A DNA stretch of 64,000 nucleotides from Pigmentiphaga humi. Its GTDB lineage: Bacteria > Pseudomonadota > Gammaproteobacteria > Burkholderiales > Burkholderiaceae_B. A program made the position numbers and the translations under genes. Below, one piece after another: positions 36,118 through 44,563 of this stretch (its first letter is position 1; each line of letters starts with the position of its first letter). Location of the stretch: assembly GCF_900606115.1 (NCBI RefSeq), contig NZ_UWPJ01000023.1:62001-126000 (forward strand), written 5' to 3'. The notes under the pieces are model-generated. The model worked only from the letters and a program-made list of their open reading frames with translations. It made no database searches and was not told where the DNA came from.

Positions 36118-36705
36118 CTACAGAGGAATGGTGTGCTTCTTGTGGCGTACCTTGGCTTCCAGGTAGCGGCGGTTGCTGGGATTCAGGTAGACCCCGGTGG
36201 GAATGATGCTCTCGATGCCGATGCCGTATTCCTCGAGCTGGCTGGCCTTGTCGGGATTATTGGTCAGCAGCCGGATGTTGTTCACGTCCAGCGCCTTGAG
36301 CATCTGCGCGGCAGGCTCGAAACTGCGCGCGTCCTCGGGCAGGTTCAGATGGCGGTTGGCCTCGAACGTGTCCAGGCCCTTCTTCTGCAGCGCATAGGCC
36401 GACAGCTTGGCATACAGCCCGATGCCGCGTCCTTCCTGGCGCAGGTACAGAAGCACGCCGCCTTCGCGCGAAAAACACGACAGCGCCTCATGCAGCTGCG
36501 GCCCGCAATCGCAGAGCAGCGAACCGAAGGTATCGCCGGTCAGGCACTCCGAATGCACCCGCACCAGCGGCGGCATGTTGCCTGGCTTGAGCTGCGGAAA
36601 CACGATGGCGACGTGTTCTTCCACCAGCCCGTTGAACGTAATGAATTCCGGCGGCGTCTCCGCCCCTTCCAGGGGCACGACGACGCGGTTCTTTATAGTG
36701 ACCAT
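36118..36705 (-). CDS. ribA: GTP cyclohydrolase II
   Basis: A 195-residue enzyme opening GTP to the first riboflavin precursor. It has the zinc-binding cysteines in SECLTGDTFGSLLCDCGPQL, the RQEGRGIGLYAKLSAYALQ motif, and TNNPDKASQLEEYGI, all GTP cyclohydrolase II signatures. The start at 36705 gives MVTIKNRVVVPLEGAETP, equal in length to E. coli RibA (196); an open extension to 36801 is unconserved and runs toward the intergenic repeat. No FMN riboswitch is apparent before it. Upstream of cls and downstream of uppP on the same strand. Confidence 0.95.
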   Translation of the reverse strand: MVTIKNRVVVPLEGAETPPEFITFNGLVEEHVAIVFPQLKPGNMPPLVRVHSECLTGDTFGSLLCDCGPQLHEALSCFSREGGVLLYLRQEGRGIGLYAKLSAYALQKKGLDTFEANRHLNLPEDARSFEPAAQMLKALDVNNIRLLTNNPDKASQLEEYGIGIESIIPTGVYLNPSNRRYLEAKVRHKKHTIPL

Positions 36706-36788
36706 GACTCTTTCCAAAACCCCATGCGCCTTCTCGAAACTAAGCCGGCGCAACAACCTACCCAGCCCGGACCCGCGCCCTACGAAGC

Positions 36789-36891
36789 GCGTTGGGTTCA
36801 ATCCAGGAAACCGCGGATCCGGCTCCGCCGGTCCGCCGGTTTCGCCCCCTGGGGGGCGCGCGTAAGCGCGTACGGGGGGGCTTTATACAGC
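36789..36891 (+). repeat. GC-rich multi-hairpin intergenic repeat, copy A
   Basis: Shares with copies B-E the blocks GGATCCGGC-loop-GCCGG, TCCGCC, GCCCCCTGGGGGGC and CGCGCGTAAGCGCG followed by a G-run. Each block can fold into its own hairpin. On the minus strand it begins right at the uppP stop codon, before ribA. Confidence 0.85.
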
Positions 36892-37698
36892 TAGCAACCA
36901 CACGACGATGACCAGCCCAAGGGCGATACGATACCAGCCGAACACTTTGTACGAGTGAGTGGCCACGAAGCGCATGAGGGCACGCACCACCAGCAGGGCG
37001 GCGGCGAAGGCGGCGAGAAAGCCGATGGCGATGGCCGTGACGTCGTGGCTGCCGAGCTGTGCGTGGTTTTTCCACGCGTCGTAGACCGACGCCGCCAGCA
37101 TGGTGGGCATGGCCAGGAAGAACGAGAACTCGGTAGCGGTGGTGCGCTTCAGGCCGGCGGCCATGCCGCCGATGATAGTGGCCCCGGAGCGCGAGGTGCC
37201 GGGGATCATGGCCAGGCATTGGGCCAGGCCCACCATGAGCGCCTGGAACCAGGTGATTTCGCTGATGTTGGCCGTTCTGATTTCCGTCTGGGGTTTGCGT
37301 TCCACCCACAGGATTATGAAACCGCCGATGATCAGGGCGGTCGCCACTACGCCCGGGTTGAACAGCACCGTCTTGATTTCCTTCAGGAAGCTGACGCCGA
37401 CGATGGCGGCAGGAAGGAAAGCGATGATGATGTTGCGCGCGAACTTGAGCGAGAAGCGGTCGCCGGTCAGGATGCCGCCGAGGATATGCGCCACCTTGTG
37501 ACGGAAAATCCACATCACGGCAAGAATGGCGCCGAACTGGATCACCACCTCGAACACCTTGGCCTGGCCAGAGTAGAAATCGATCCAGTCGCCCACCAGG
37601 ATCAGGTGGCCCGTACTGGAAACCGGCAGGAATTCGGTAAGACCCTCGATGATGCCGAGGAAAAAGGCCTTGATCAGATAGAGCGTATTGTCGGTCAT
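36883..37698 (-). CDS. uppP: Undecaprenyl-diphosphatase
   Basis: A 271-residue inner-membrane enzyme (BacA family) that recycles the C55 lipid carrier for peptidoglycan and other cell-surface polymers. Catalytic signatures: [20 protein letters not shown] near the N-terminus and [16 protein letters not shown] near residue 170, with about eight hydrophobic helices. Length and start fit the family. Its stop codon lies inside the last bases of intergenic repeat copy A. Confidence 0.96.
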   Translation of the reverse strand: MTDNTLYLIKAFFLGIIEGLTEFLPVSSTGHLILVGDWIDFYSGQAKVFEVVIQFGAILAVMWIFRHKVAHILGGILTGDRFSLKFARNIIIAFLPAAIVGVSFLKEIKTVLFNPGVVATALIIGGFIILWVERKPQTEIRTANISEITWFQALMVGLAQCLAMIPGTSRSGATIIGGMAAGLKRTTATEFSFFLAMPTMLAASVYDAWKNHAQLGSHDVTAIAIGFLAAFAAALLVVRALMRFVATHSYKVFGWYRIALGLVIVVWLLAV

Positions 37699-37826
37699 GC
37701 TTGATCGGCGTCCGCGATGGGACAGAGTGGATGGAGTCCGGGCTGCTCGGAAGCACGCGCGGCGCCGCTATTGTACGGACGAGGAATTACACGAACCTGT
37801 TCAGACCCAGGGCATAGCGCACCCAC

Positions 37827-37955
37827 GAAGCCCGTTGGATTCCACCCAGGGCACAGCGGATCCGGCTTTGCCGGTCCGCCAGTGCCGCCCCCTGGGGGGC
37901 GCGCGTAAGCGCGTAGGGGGGGACTCTTCCCTCAGGGCGTAGGGGGGGGACTCTC
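37827..37955 (+). repeat. GC-rich multi-hairpin intergenic repeat, copy B with a duplicated end
   Basis: A full copy spans 37827-37922 and ends in GCGCGTAAGCGCGTAGGGGGG. Directly to its right a shortened second end module (CAGGGCGTAGGGGGG, about 37932-37950) is present, like a tandem duplication of the terminal part. The partial module overlaps the last codons of suhB, giving that protein its Pro-rich tail. Confidence 0.8.
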
Positions 37956-38756
37956 CTTCAGCGGTTCCAGCAAACCGAGCATCTGCGGGAAGATCTTGGG
38001 CGTGGCGGCGATGACGTTGCCGCTTTCCATCCAGCCTTGTTCGCCGTCGAAATCGCCGATCAGGCCGCCGGCCTCGAGCACGAGCAGGCTGCCCGCGGCG
38101 AGATCCCAGGGCTTGAGGCCGCTGCCGAAGTAGGCGTCCAGACGTCCGGCGGCGACGTTGGCCAGGTCCAGCACCGACGAGCCCTGGCGGCGCACGCCCG
38201 AGGTGGTGGCCGATATCTGGCCGAAGGTCTTGGTCCAGAGCGCCAGGCGCTTGCCGTTGGCCTCCGGGGCGAAGCTGGTGCCGACCAGCGCCTCGGGGAC
38301 GCGGATGCGGCGCGAGACGCGGATGCGGCGGTCGTTCAGGAACGCGCCGGCGCCGCGCGTGGCGGTGAACAGTTCGTTGCGGGACGGATCGAACACGCAG
38401 GCCTGGGTGACCTGGCCGCGCTGCATCAGCGCGATCGAGACCGCGTAGACCGGCATGCCGTGGATGAAGTTGGTCGTGCCGTCCAGCGGATCGATGATCC
38501 AGAGGTTTTCCTGCTGGCCGCCGGCATCGGCGGCGCCCGGGGTTTCGCCGGACTCTTCGGCTAGAATGCCGTGCTCGGGGTAGGCCGTCTTCAGCACGTC
38601 GATGATGGCCGCTTCTGCCGCCCTGTCGACTTCCGTGACGAAATCGCCCGGTCCTTTCTGGGATACCTTGACCAGGTCGAGGTCCAGGCTGGCGCGGTTG
38701 ATGATGGCGCCTGCGCGCCTGGCCGCCTTGACGGCGGTGTTGAGCATGGGATGCAT
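37932..38756 (-). CDS. suhB: Inositol-1-monophosphatase family protein SuhB
   Basis: A 274-residue Mg-dependent phosphatase; in E. coli SuhB also helps rRNA transcription and ribosome assembly. Metal-binding motifs: [11 protein letters not shown] (Glu), [12 protein letters not shown] (Asp-x-Leu-Asp-Gly-Thr), and the C-terminal [18 protein letters not shown]. The last residues (KESPPPTP) come from the adjoining repeat and are not family sequence, so the original stop has probably been replaced. Divergent from trmJ across a 55-bp promoter gap. Confidence 0.93.
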   Translation of the reverse strand: MHPMLNTAVKAARRAGAIINRASLDLDLVKVSQKGPGDFVTEVDRAAEAAIIDVLKTAYPEHGILAEESGETPGAADAGGQQENLWIIDPLDGTTNFIHGMPVYAVSIALMQRGQVTQACVFDPSRNELFTATRGAGAFLNDRRIRVSRRIRVPEALVGTSFAPEANGKRLALWTKTFGQISATTSGVRRQGSSVLDLANVAAGRLDAYFGSGLKPWDLAAGSLLVLEAGGLIGDFDGEQGWMESGNVIAATPKIFPQMLGLLEPLKESPPPTP

Positions 38757-38811
38757 AAAAAGGCCGATTGGCTAGGAATTCGGTAGTAAACCCCTCTAGT
38801 TTAAAGGACAC

Positions 38812-39585
38812 ATGCTTTCCCGAGTCAGTTTCGTCATGGTCGAGCCCAGCCACCCCGGAAATGTGGGGTCCGCGGCACGGGCGATCAAGACCATGGGTTT
38901 CTCCCGGCTGGTGCTGGTCAACCCCCGCGTGGCCGATGCCAACGTCCATCCCGAAGCCATCGCGCTGGCCAGCGGGGCCGCCGACGTGCTGGGGCAGGCG
39001 CGCATCTGCGCCACCCTGGAAGAGGCGCTGGCGCCCGTCACCATGGCTTTCGCGATGACCGCCCGGCTGCGCGACCTGGGGCCGCCGGCCTGCGACATGC
39101 GGCAGGCGGCCGGCCTGGTGCGCGAGCACTTGGCCGGCGCCGGGCCGGAGCGGGAGGGCGGCCCGCACGCCGCGGTGGTGCTGGGCACCGAGCGCTCGGG
39201 CCTGACCAACGAACAGGTGGCGCTGTGCCAGCGCATCTGCCACATCCCGGCCAATCCCGATTATTCCTCGCTCAACGTCGCCCAGGCCCTGCAACTGGCG
39301 GCCTACGAGCTGCGCTATGCGCTGGTCGCAGCAGGCGAACTGGCGGTAGCCGGTCCGCGCGCCGAGCCGGCCCCGGGCGAAGCCGTCGAAGCGCTGCTGG
39401 TCCACTGGGAGCAGGCGCTGATCGAAGTGGGCTACCTGGATCCCCGGCATCCCAAGAAACTCATGCCGCGCATGCGGCACCTCTTCGCGCGCGCCGGCCT
39501 GAGCCGTGAAGAAACCGACCTTTTGCGTGGCGTCTGCACCGCCATGATCGCGCAGGCCCGCAAGATTTCCCATGGCAGTTCTTAA
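38812..39585 (+). CDS. trmJ: tRNA (cytidine/uridine-2'-O-)-methyltransferase TrmJ
   Basis: A 257-residue SPOUT-family RNA methyltransferase. Knot-domain signatures are present: FVMVEPSHPGNVGSAARAIKTMGFSRLVLVNP at the N-terminus, VLGTERSGLTNEQVALC, and IPANPDYSSLNVAQALQLAAYELR. TrmJ methylates the 2'-OH at position 32 of tRNAs using S-adenosylmethionine (family knowledge). AAAGGA lies just before the ATG. The gene is divergent from suhB, a pairing common in proteobacteria, and the next gene begins 14 bases inside its end. Confidence 0.93.
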   Translation: MLSRVSFVMVEPSHPGNVGSAARAIKTMGFSRLVLVNPRVADANVHPEAIALASGAADVLGQARICATLEEALAPVTMAFAMTARLRDLGPPACDMRQAAGLVREHLAGAGPEREGGPHAAVVLGTERSGLTNEQVALCQRICHIPANPDYSSLNVAQALQLAAYELRYALVAAGELAVAGPRAEPAPGEAVEALLVHWEQALIEVGYLDPRHPKKLMPRMRHLFARAGLSREETDLLRGVCTAMIAQARKISHGSS

Positions 39586-40702
39586 GATTCCCGCCGTCTA
39601 CATGCGCGGCGGTACCAGCAAGGGTGTCTTTTTCAACGCGCGCGATCTTCCGCGCGATCCCGTCCAGCGCGACCGCGTGCTGCTGCGGGTGCTGGGCAGC
39701 CCCGACCCGTATTCGCGCCAGGCCGACGGCATGGGCGGCGCGAGCCCGGCCACCAGCCGGGTGGTGGTGGTCGAGGCCTCCGGCCGCGACGGCTGCGACG
39801 TCGAGTACCGCTGCGGCCAGGTGGCCGTCGACCGGCCCGAAATAGACTGGACCGCCAGCGGCGGCAGCCTGGCGGTGGCGGTCGGACCCTATGCCATCCA
39901 GCAGGGCTTGGTCGCGCCGAGGGAAGGCACGACCGAGGTCCGTATCTGGCAGCCGCATCCGGGGCGCTGGCTGGCGGCCCACGTCGAGGTGCGCGGCGGC
40001 GAAGTCCTGGAAGACGGCGTGTTCGTCGAGGACGGCGTGCCGTTCCCGGCCGCCGAGGTGCGCCTGGATTTCATCGACGACGGCACTTCCTGTCTGCTGC
40101 CCACCGGCAAAGTGCAGGACGTGCTCGAGGTCGACGGGCTGGGCCCGCTGTCCGTCAGCCTGATCCGCACCGAGCAGGCCACCGTCTTCGCGCGTGCGTC
40201 CGACCTGGGCCTGCACGGGCGCGAAAAACCCGATACCTTCAACCGCGACAGCAGGATGCTGGCGCGTCTCGAGGCCTTGCGCATCGAAGGCGCCGTGGCG
40301 ATGGGGCTGATGTCGCGCGCCCGCGCCGAGAAGCCCGGCGCGCCGCTGCCCAGGCTGGTGTGGGTGGCGCCCCCCATGGCCTACAAGAGCGCCAGCGGCG
40401 CCGACGTGCCGCGCGACAGCATAGACGTGCTGGCGCGCATCGTCGCCGACGGCCGCATGCAGCGCGGCTTCGGCACCCGCAACGCGCTGGCGCTGGCGGT
40501 TGCCGCGGCCGTCCCGGGTTCGGTCGTATCGCAGATGGCGCGCACGCTTCCCGGCGTCGCGACGCGCATCGGCCACGCCGGCGGCGTGCAGACCGCCTGG
40601 GCCACGGTGTCGCCGCAAGGACAGGGCTGGGGGCTGGAGCGCGCCACGGTCTCACGCACCGCGCGCTGTCTGATGAGCGGATGGGTGCACGTGCCGGCTT
40701 GA
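39572..40702 (+). CDS. PrpF-family protein (AcnD-accessory/isomerase-like) with altered active-site segment
   Basis: A 376-residue protein of the PrpF/DUF453 family with a two-lobed diaminopimelate-epimerase-like fold. N-terminal PAVYMRGGTSKGVFF and DPYSRQADGMGGASPATSRV fit the family, as do DFIDDGTSCLLPTGK and SQMARTLPGV. PrpF isomerises 2-methylaconitate or related acids. The usual NCGNLxAAVGPFA segment, which carries a catalytic Cys, reads SGGSLAVAVGPYA here with Gly at the Cys position (residue 97), so the canonical chemistry may be lost or changed. No prp genes are nearby. Starts 14 bases before the trmJ stop. Confidence 0.85.
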   Translation: MAVLKIPAVYMRGGTSKGVFFNARDLPRDPVQRDRVLLRVLGSPDPYSRQADGMGGASPATSRVVVVEASGRDGCDVEYRCGQVAVDRPEIDWTASGGSLAVAVGPYAIQQGLVAPREGTTEVRIWQPHPGRWLAAHVEVRGGEVLEDGVFVEDGVPFPAAEVRLDFIDDGTSCLLPTGKVQDVLEVDGLGPLSVSLIRTEQATVFARASDLGLHGREKPDTFNRDSRMLARLEALRIEGAVAMGLMSRARAEKPGAPLPRLVWVAPPMAYKSASGADVPRDSIDVLARIVADGRMQRGFGTRNALALAVAAAVPGSVVSQMARTLPGVATRIGHAGGVQTAWATVSPQGQGWGLERATVSRTARCLMSGWVHVPA

Positions 40703-40711
40703 GTCCTCCCT

Positions 40712-40726
40712 GCGCGCTTCGCGCGC
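40712..40726. terminator. Short GC hairpin between convergent prpF-like and marR genes
   Basis: GCGCGC, loop TTC, GCGCGC, located in the 38-bp gap between two convergent genes and followed by GTAAGGCGGCG, which recalls the end module of the intergenic repeat. There is no T-run, so terminator function is only probable. Confidence 0.4.
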
Positions 40727-40740
40727 GTAAGGCGGCGTCC

Positions 40741-41343
40741 CTACTCGTCCTCGGATTCCAGGCCCTGGACGCCGTCTTCGCCCAAGGCTTCCTTCAGGTT
40801 GGCCTGAACCTGCCATAGAAGCTTCATCAATTTCTCCGCGTCCTTGGACGAGATGCCTTTGAGCGAGCGTTCATTCATTTCGGCCGCGTAGGGCACGAGG
40901 TCGAACGCCAGGGCCTTGCCCGCTTCCGTCAGGTAGACGTAGACATTGCGCTTGTCCGCGCCGTTGCGCTCGCGCCGCACGTAGCCGTTGCGCTCCATGA
41001 TGGCGAGCGCCGGCACGGCGGTGGTGGCGTGGATGCCCAGGCGCGCGGCCAGGTCCTTCTGGGTGATGCCGTCCTCGTTCCAGAGTATGCGCAGGAAGGC
41101 CCATTGCGCCGACGTCACTTTGTGGGTGCGGAACCGCTGGTGCAGCGCCGACTTGAACAGTAGATGGGTCAGCCGGATCTCCGCCCCGACCGGATGCGAG
41201 GGGTAGAGGCTGGCAATGTCCGAGCCTGCCTTGGGATCCCGCTGCGCCCGCGGCAGCGACATGTAGGGCAGGTTGTCGTCGTCCGCATCGCCGTGTCGGG
41301 CAGGAGGCGGACCGCTTGGTTTCTTCTGCGGACTGATGCTCAT
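40741..41343 (-). CDS. MarR-family transcriptional regulator
   Basis: A 200-residue dimeric winged-helix regulator. The MarR core runs from about residue 45: VTSAQWAFLRILWNEDGITQKDLAARLGIHATTAVPALAIMERNGYVRRERNGADKRNVYVYLTEAGKAL, shown here as separate blocks: helix-turn-helix KDLAARLGIHATTAVPAL and wing RRERNGADKRNVYVYLT. The first 45 residues are polar and low-complexity. The start MSISPQKK at 41343 is chosen; the frame is open to 41448 but would then begin inside the operator. It is divergent from a catabolic operon, with two palindromes between them, and by analogy with other MarR proteins probably represses that operon until its substrate binds. Confidence 0.9.
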   Translation of the reverse strand: MSISPQKKPSGPPPARHGDADDDNLPYMSLPRAQRDPKAGSDIASLYPSHPVGAEIRLTHLLFKSALHQRFRTHKVTSAQWAFLRILWNEDGITQKDLAARLGIHATTAVPALAIMERNGYVRRERNGADKRNVYVYLTEAGKALAFDLVPYAAEMNERSLKGISSKDAEKLMKLLWQVQANLKEALGEDGVQGLESEDE

Positions 41344-41438
41344 GGTGGGAAGCGGGGTGACACCGCGGCGTTGTTGCGCGCATGCGGCCGGGGTTTCGGG
41401 TAACTCCCAATCTACATCATAAACGGTATGCAAATATG

Positions 41439-41450
41439 ATTTGTACAAAT
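41439..41450. promoter_or_regulatory. Operator site 1 (ATTTGTACAAAT palindrome)
   Basis: A perfect 12-bp palindrome, extended to 14 bp by flanking G and C, in the 175-bp gap between the divergent marR gene and the Bug-receptor operon. An identical core recurs exactly 30 bp to the right. The likely ligand is the adjacent MarR protein, whose family binds such AT-rich inverted repeats. Confidence 0.8.
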
Positions 41451-41468
41451 CGAATGGATATCAAATCG

Positions 41469-41480
41469 ATTTGTACAAAT
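41469..41480. promoter_or_regulatory. Operator site 2 (ATTTGTACAAAT palindrome)
   Basis: The second identical 12-bp palindrome. Its centre is 30 bp (about three helical turns) from that of site 1, so two dimers could sit on the same DNA face. It lies 38 bp before the receptor ATG, where it would overlap the promoter of the catabolic operon. Confidence 0.8.
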
Positions 41481-41518
41481 ATTTTTGCGATCGAATGAAT
41501 CGCGCAGGGGATAGAACA

Positions 41519-42490
41519 ATGGATCGGAGACAATTTCTGGGCGCCGCTGCAGTCTGTCCGGTGCTTGCGACGCGCCCGGCGTGGGCGCAGCCGGATTTTC
41601 CCGCCAGGCCTGTGAAAATCATAGTGCCGTTTCCCCCGGGAGCGCTGACCGATTCGCTGGCGCGCCAGCTCGCAGGCCGCTTGCAAGAGGCCTGGCATCA
41701 GCCGGTGGTGGTCGAGAACCGGGCCGGCGCCTCTGGCAACATCGGCGCCGAATCCGTCTACCGCGCGGCGCCGGACGGCTACACGCTGCTGTTTACGCCG
41801 CATGCCACGTTGACCTTGGCCAAGATGCTGACGCCGCAGATCGCCTTCGACCCCGACGCGATGACGCCGGTCTCCATGGTGACGCGCAGCATCGTGCTGT
41901 TGCTCGCCAGTTCCAAGGTGCCGGCGGACAACGTCGCGCAATTGGTCGCCTACGCGAAGGCCAATCCCGGCAAGCTCAACTTCGCTTCCACGGGCGTCGG
42001 GTCGACCGCCCATTTGGCCAATGAACTGTTCTTCCGCATGGCCGGCGTCAGCGGCGTGAACGTTCCCTACCAAGGCGTGGCCCCGGCGACTACGGCGCTG
42101 CTGGGCGGCGAGGTGGACCTGTTTTTCGACGCCATGGGCAACTCGCTGCCCAATATCCGTGCCGGCAAGCTCAAGGTGATCGGTGTGGCGGCCGATCGCC
42201 GCAACGATGCTCTGCCCGGTGTGGCGACGGTGGGCGAGGCGCTGCCCGGATTTTCAGTGCCGCTGTGGACGGGGCTGGCATGTCCGCCGAAGACGCCGGC
42301 GCCGTTGGCCGAAGGCATCGCAAGGGAAGTCGGGCGGGCGCTCACGCATCCGGATTTCGCACGCCGCTTTGCCAATACGCCGGGGCTGGAGGCGGTAGGC
42401 AGCACGCCAGCGGAAATGCAGCGCGCGGTGGAGGCCGAGCGCGCCCGATGGGCAGACATCATCAAGTTGACGACAGTAAAGGGAGCATGA
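41519..42490 (+). CDS. Bug-family tripartite tricarboxylate transporter receptor
   Basis: A 323-residue periplasmic binding protein with an N-terminus starting MDRRQFLGAAAVCPVLA and a cut near AWA/QPDFP. Family landmarks: YPxRPVKIIVPFPPGALTDSLAR, VVVENRAGASGNIGAESVYRAAPDGYTLLF, GVNVPYQGVAPATTALLGGEVDLFFD. Bug proteins bind small organic acids, often aromatic or dicarboxylic, and are expanded in Bordetella and relatives. AGGGGA precedes the ATG. First gene of the operon; it probably senses or delivers the acid broken down by the next gene products. No TctA/TctB membrane genes are present. Confidence 0.92.
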   Translation: MDRRQFLGAAAVCPVLATRPAWAQPDFPARPVKIIVPFPPGALTDSLARQLAGRLQEAWHQPVVVENRAGASGNIGAESVYRAAPDGYTLLFTPHATLTLAKMLTPQIAFDPDAMTPVSMVTRSIVLLLASSKVPADNVAQLVAYAKANPGKLNFASTGVGSTAHLANELFFRMAGVSGVNVPYQGVAPATTALLGGEVDLFFDAMGNSLPNIRAGKLKVIGVAADRRNDALPGVATVGEALPGFSVPLWTGLACPPKTPAPLAEGIAREVGRALTHPDFARRFANTPGLEAVGSTPAEMQRAVEAERARWADIIKLTTVKGA

Positions 42491-42491
42491 T

Positions 42492-44276
42492 TTGACGAGG
42501 CAAGCAGTACCGGAACGTATTCCGGTGAACATCGTCGATACCGACGTACTGGTGATCGGCGGGGGGTTCGGCGGGGCGTGGGCGGCATTGCGCGCGGCCG
42601 AGCTGGGCGCCAGCGTGGTGCTGGTGGACAAGGCCTACGTGAGCCGCAGCGGCGCTTCGACCATGTCGGGCGGCATTACCACCTGTCCGCTGCCTGGCGA
42701 CGATCTCACGCCCTGGGTGGAAGAATTCGTCACGCGTGGCGACTACATGTGCGACCAGAACTGGACGCGCCGGCTCATGGAAGGCCAGCGCGAGCGCGTG
42801 GCCTCGCTCGAGGCCTGGGGCGTGCCGATCTCGCGCGACGACCAGGGAGCGATCCGCCGCTTCGCCAGCCGCGGCATGGTGGCGGTGCGCTGCATGCAAT
42901 ACGACCCCAAGCGGGCTACCGAGGCGCTGCGCGAGCAGGCGCTCGCCCAGGGGGTGCGCATCGTCGACCGCCACAGCATTACCGAGCTGATGACCAGCGA
43001 TGGCCGTTACCCGACCGCCGGCAGGGTGATCGGGGCTTTCGGCTTCGACGTCAAGACCGGCCAGTGCACGGCCTTCCGCGCCAAGCGCACGATCGTCGCC
43101 ACTGGCCAGATCAGCATGAAAGGCATTCACCATGTCGACAACGACACCGGCGACGGCGTAGCGATGGCCTGGCGCGCGGGGGCGCGCCTGGCGGATCTGG
43201 AGTTCTCGTTCGGCGGGACGTTCGTGACGCTGATGAAGCGCTACAACCTGGGCAGCTACAACGTCGCGGTGGCGCATGGCGCGCGGCTGATCAACCGCCA
43301 TGGCGAGCGTTTCATGGCCAAGTACGATCCGGTGCGCTTCGAGCGCAGCGAGCTGTCGCGCGTGGTGGCCGCCTTCGTCAAGGAGTTGCGCGACGGCAAC
43401 GGACCGGTCTACCTCGATCTGCGCCATTGCGACGCTTCCTATTGGAGCGACCTGGAGAGCATGGCGATGACCAGCGGCGCGACCGTCCTGTTGTCGGGCA
43501 AGGTGCCGGACCCGCGCGTCCATCCCCTTCCCATCGAGGCGACCTGGAACTTCTGGAGCGGCGGCCGCGGCGGCGTGGAGATCGACCTGGAGTGCCGCGC
43601 GACGCTGGCCGGCCTGTACGCCGCCGGCGCCACGGCCAAGAATCCCGCGACGGGCACACATGCCAGCGCAGGAGCACCTACCGCGTTCGCGATGAACTCG
43701 GGTTACTTCGCCGGCGAGTCCGCAGCCTTGTCGTCGCGCGGAGAGGACTCGCCCGAATTGCCCGCCGGGCTGGTCGAGCGCTTGGCGCGCGAGGCGCTCG
43801 CGCCATTGGCCCGGGAGCCGTCGCCGATGACGCCGGACCGGCTCCATGACGAACTGGCCGCGCTGGGTGGCTCCATCTTCGATTCCATGCAGCTCAATGC
43901 CGAGCGCCTGCAAGCTCTGTGCGAGCGTTCCGCCGCGGCGTACCGGGAGGCGGAGCGGACCGCCGCCGACCACCTGCACGACTTGGTCAAGGTGCACGAG
44001 GCGCGCAACATCGCGGAGAACGCCTTGCTCATCTACGCCTCGGCGCTGGACCGCACCGAGAGCCGCGAGCAGTTCTACCGCTCCGACTACCCGGAGACCG
44101 ACGACACGCAATGGTTCTGCCAGCACGGTGTAACGCGCACCGCGCAGGGCATGCGCTTCGAGCGCCTGCCCATCCCGCTGGAGGAGTATCCGTTCCGCGA
44201 CCGGCCGAGCAAGCCGCGCGCGCTCAGCCCCATTGCCGCGATCTTCGCCGGCACCTACCAGCCGGAGGATGCATGA
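42492..44276 (+). CDS. FAD-dependent fumarate-reductase/AprA-like flavoprotein
   Basis: A 594-residue flavoprotein of the succinate dehydrogenase/fumarate reductase/adenylylsulfate reductase alpha-subunit superfamily. The dinucleotide fold is clear (DTDVLVIGGGFGGAWAALRAAELGASVVLVDKA), followed by YVSRSGASTMSGGITTC and the second FAD-binding element AGLYAAGATAKNPATGTHASAG. Its tight link to a two-cluster ferredoxin gene resembles AprAB-type pairs. The substrate is unknown; the operon context suggests oxidation or reduction of an organic acid. It starts at TTG 42492, one base after the receptor stop, with GGGAG upstream; a later in-frame GTG is possible. Confidence 0.85.
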   Translation: MTRQAVPERIPVNIVDTDVLVIGGGFGGAWAALRAAELGASVVLVDKAYVSRSGASTMSGGITTCPLPGDDLTPWVEEFVTRGDYMCDQNWTRRLMEGQRERVASLEAWGVPISRDDQGAIRRFASRGMVAVRCMQYDPKRATEALREQALAQGVRIVDRHSITELMTSDGRYPTAGRVIGAFGFDVKTGQCTAFRAKRTIVATGQISMKGIHHVDNDTGDGVAMAWRAGARLADLEFSFGGTFVTLMKRYNLGSYNVAVAHGARLINRHGERFMAKYDPVRFERSELSRVVAAFVKELRDGNGPVYLDLRHCDASYWSDLESMAMTSGATVLLSGKVPDPRVHPLPIEATWNFWSGGRGGVEIDLECRATLAGLYAAGATAKNPATGTHASAGAPTAFAMNSGYFAGESAALSSRGEDSPELPAGLVERLAREALAPLAREPSPMTPDRLHDELAALGGSIFDSMQLNAERLQALCERSAAAYREAERTAADHLHDLVKVHEARNIAENALLIYASALDRTESREQFYRSDYPETDDTQWFCQHGVTRTAQGMRFERLPIPLEEYPFRDRPSKPRALSPIAAIFAGTYQPEDA

Positions 44277-44563
44277 GCGCCGGCCCGCAGTTTCCCGTCG
44301 TTCTGGACAGCGCGCGTTGTGCCGATTGCGGCAAGTGCCTGGACGCCTGCCCGACCGGCGTGTTCCAGAGGCCCGAACCGGGGGCCAAGCCCATGGCCGT
44401 TTTCGCCAAAGATTGCCACGTTTGCTTCCTATGTGTGCCCGACTGCCCAAGCGGCGCCATCACGGTGTCCTGGGAGGCGCCCAACCTGCGCCAGATCAGT
44501 GTCTATGACGTCCTCGGGCTGGATCTCGACCCGGCTACGTTCCCTTCGACAGGTGAACCATGA
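44273..44563 (+). CDS. 2[4Fe-4S] ferredoxin-type subunit
   Basis: A 96-residue iron-sulfur protein with two complete CxxCxxCxxxCP motifs: CADCGKCLDACP near residue 16 and CHVCFLCVPDCP near residue 48, enough for two [4Fe-4S] clusters. Its ATG overlaps the flavoprotein stop by 4 bases (ATGA), suggesting equimolar production and a complex in which it is the electron-transfer subunit, as AprB is for AprA. It overlaps the next gene by 4 bases as well. Confidence 0.92.
   Translation: MSAGPQFPVVLDSARCADCGKCLDACPTGVFQRPEPGAKPMAVFAKDCHVCFLCVPDCPSGAITVSWEAPNLRQISVYDVLGLDLDPATFPSTGEP

Noticed and set aside
36700-36790. FMN riboswitch ahead of ribA
   Set aside because: The region before ribA is short and made mostly of ordinary GC-rich sequence next to repeat copy A; no RFN-element consensus blocks are visible.
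36789-36891. CRISPR or REP-type array in the repeated GC-rich segments
   Set aside because: The copies are scattered singly at gene ends, with no regular spacers and no cas genes; they form a dispersed intergenic repeat.
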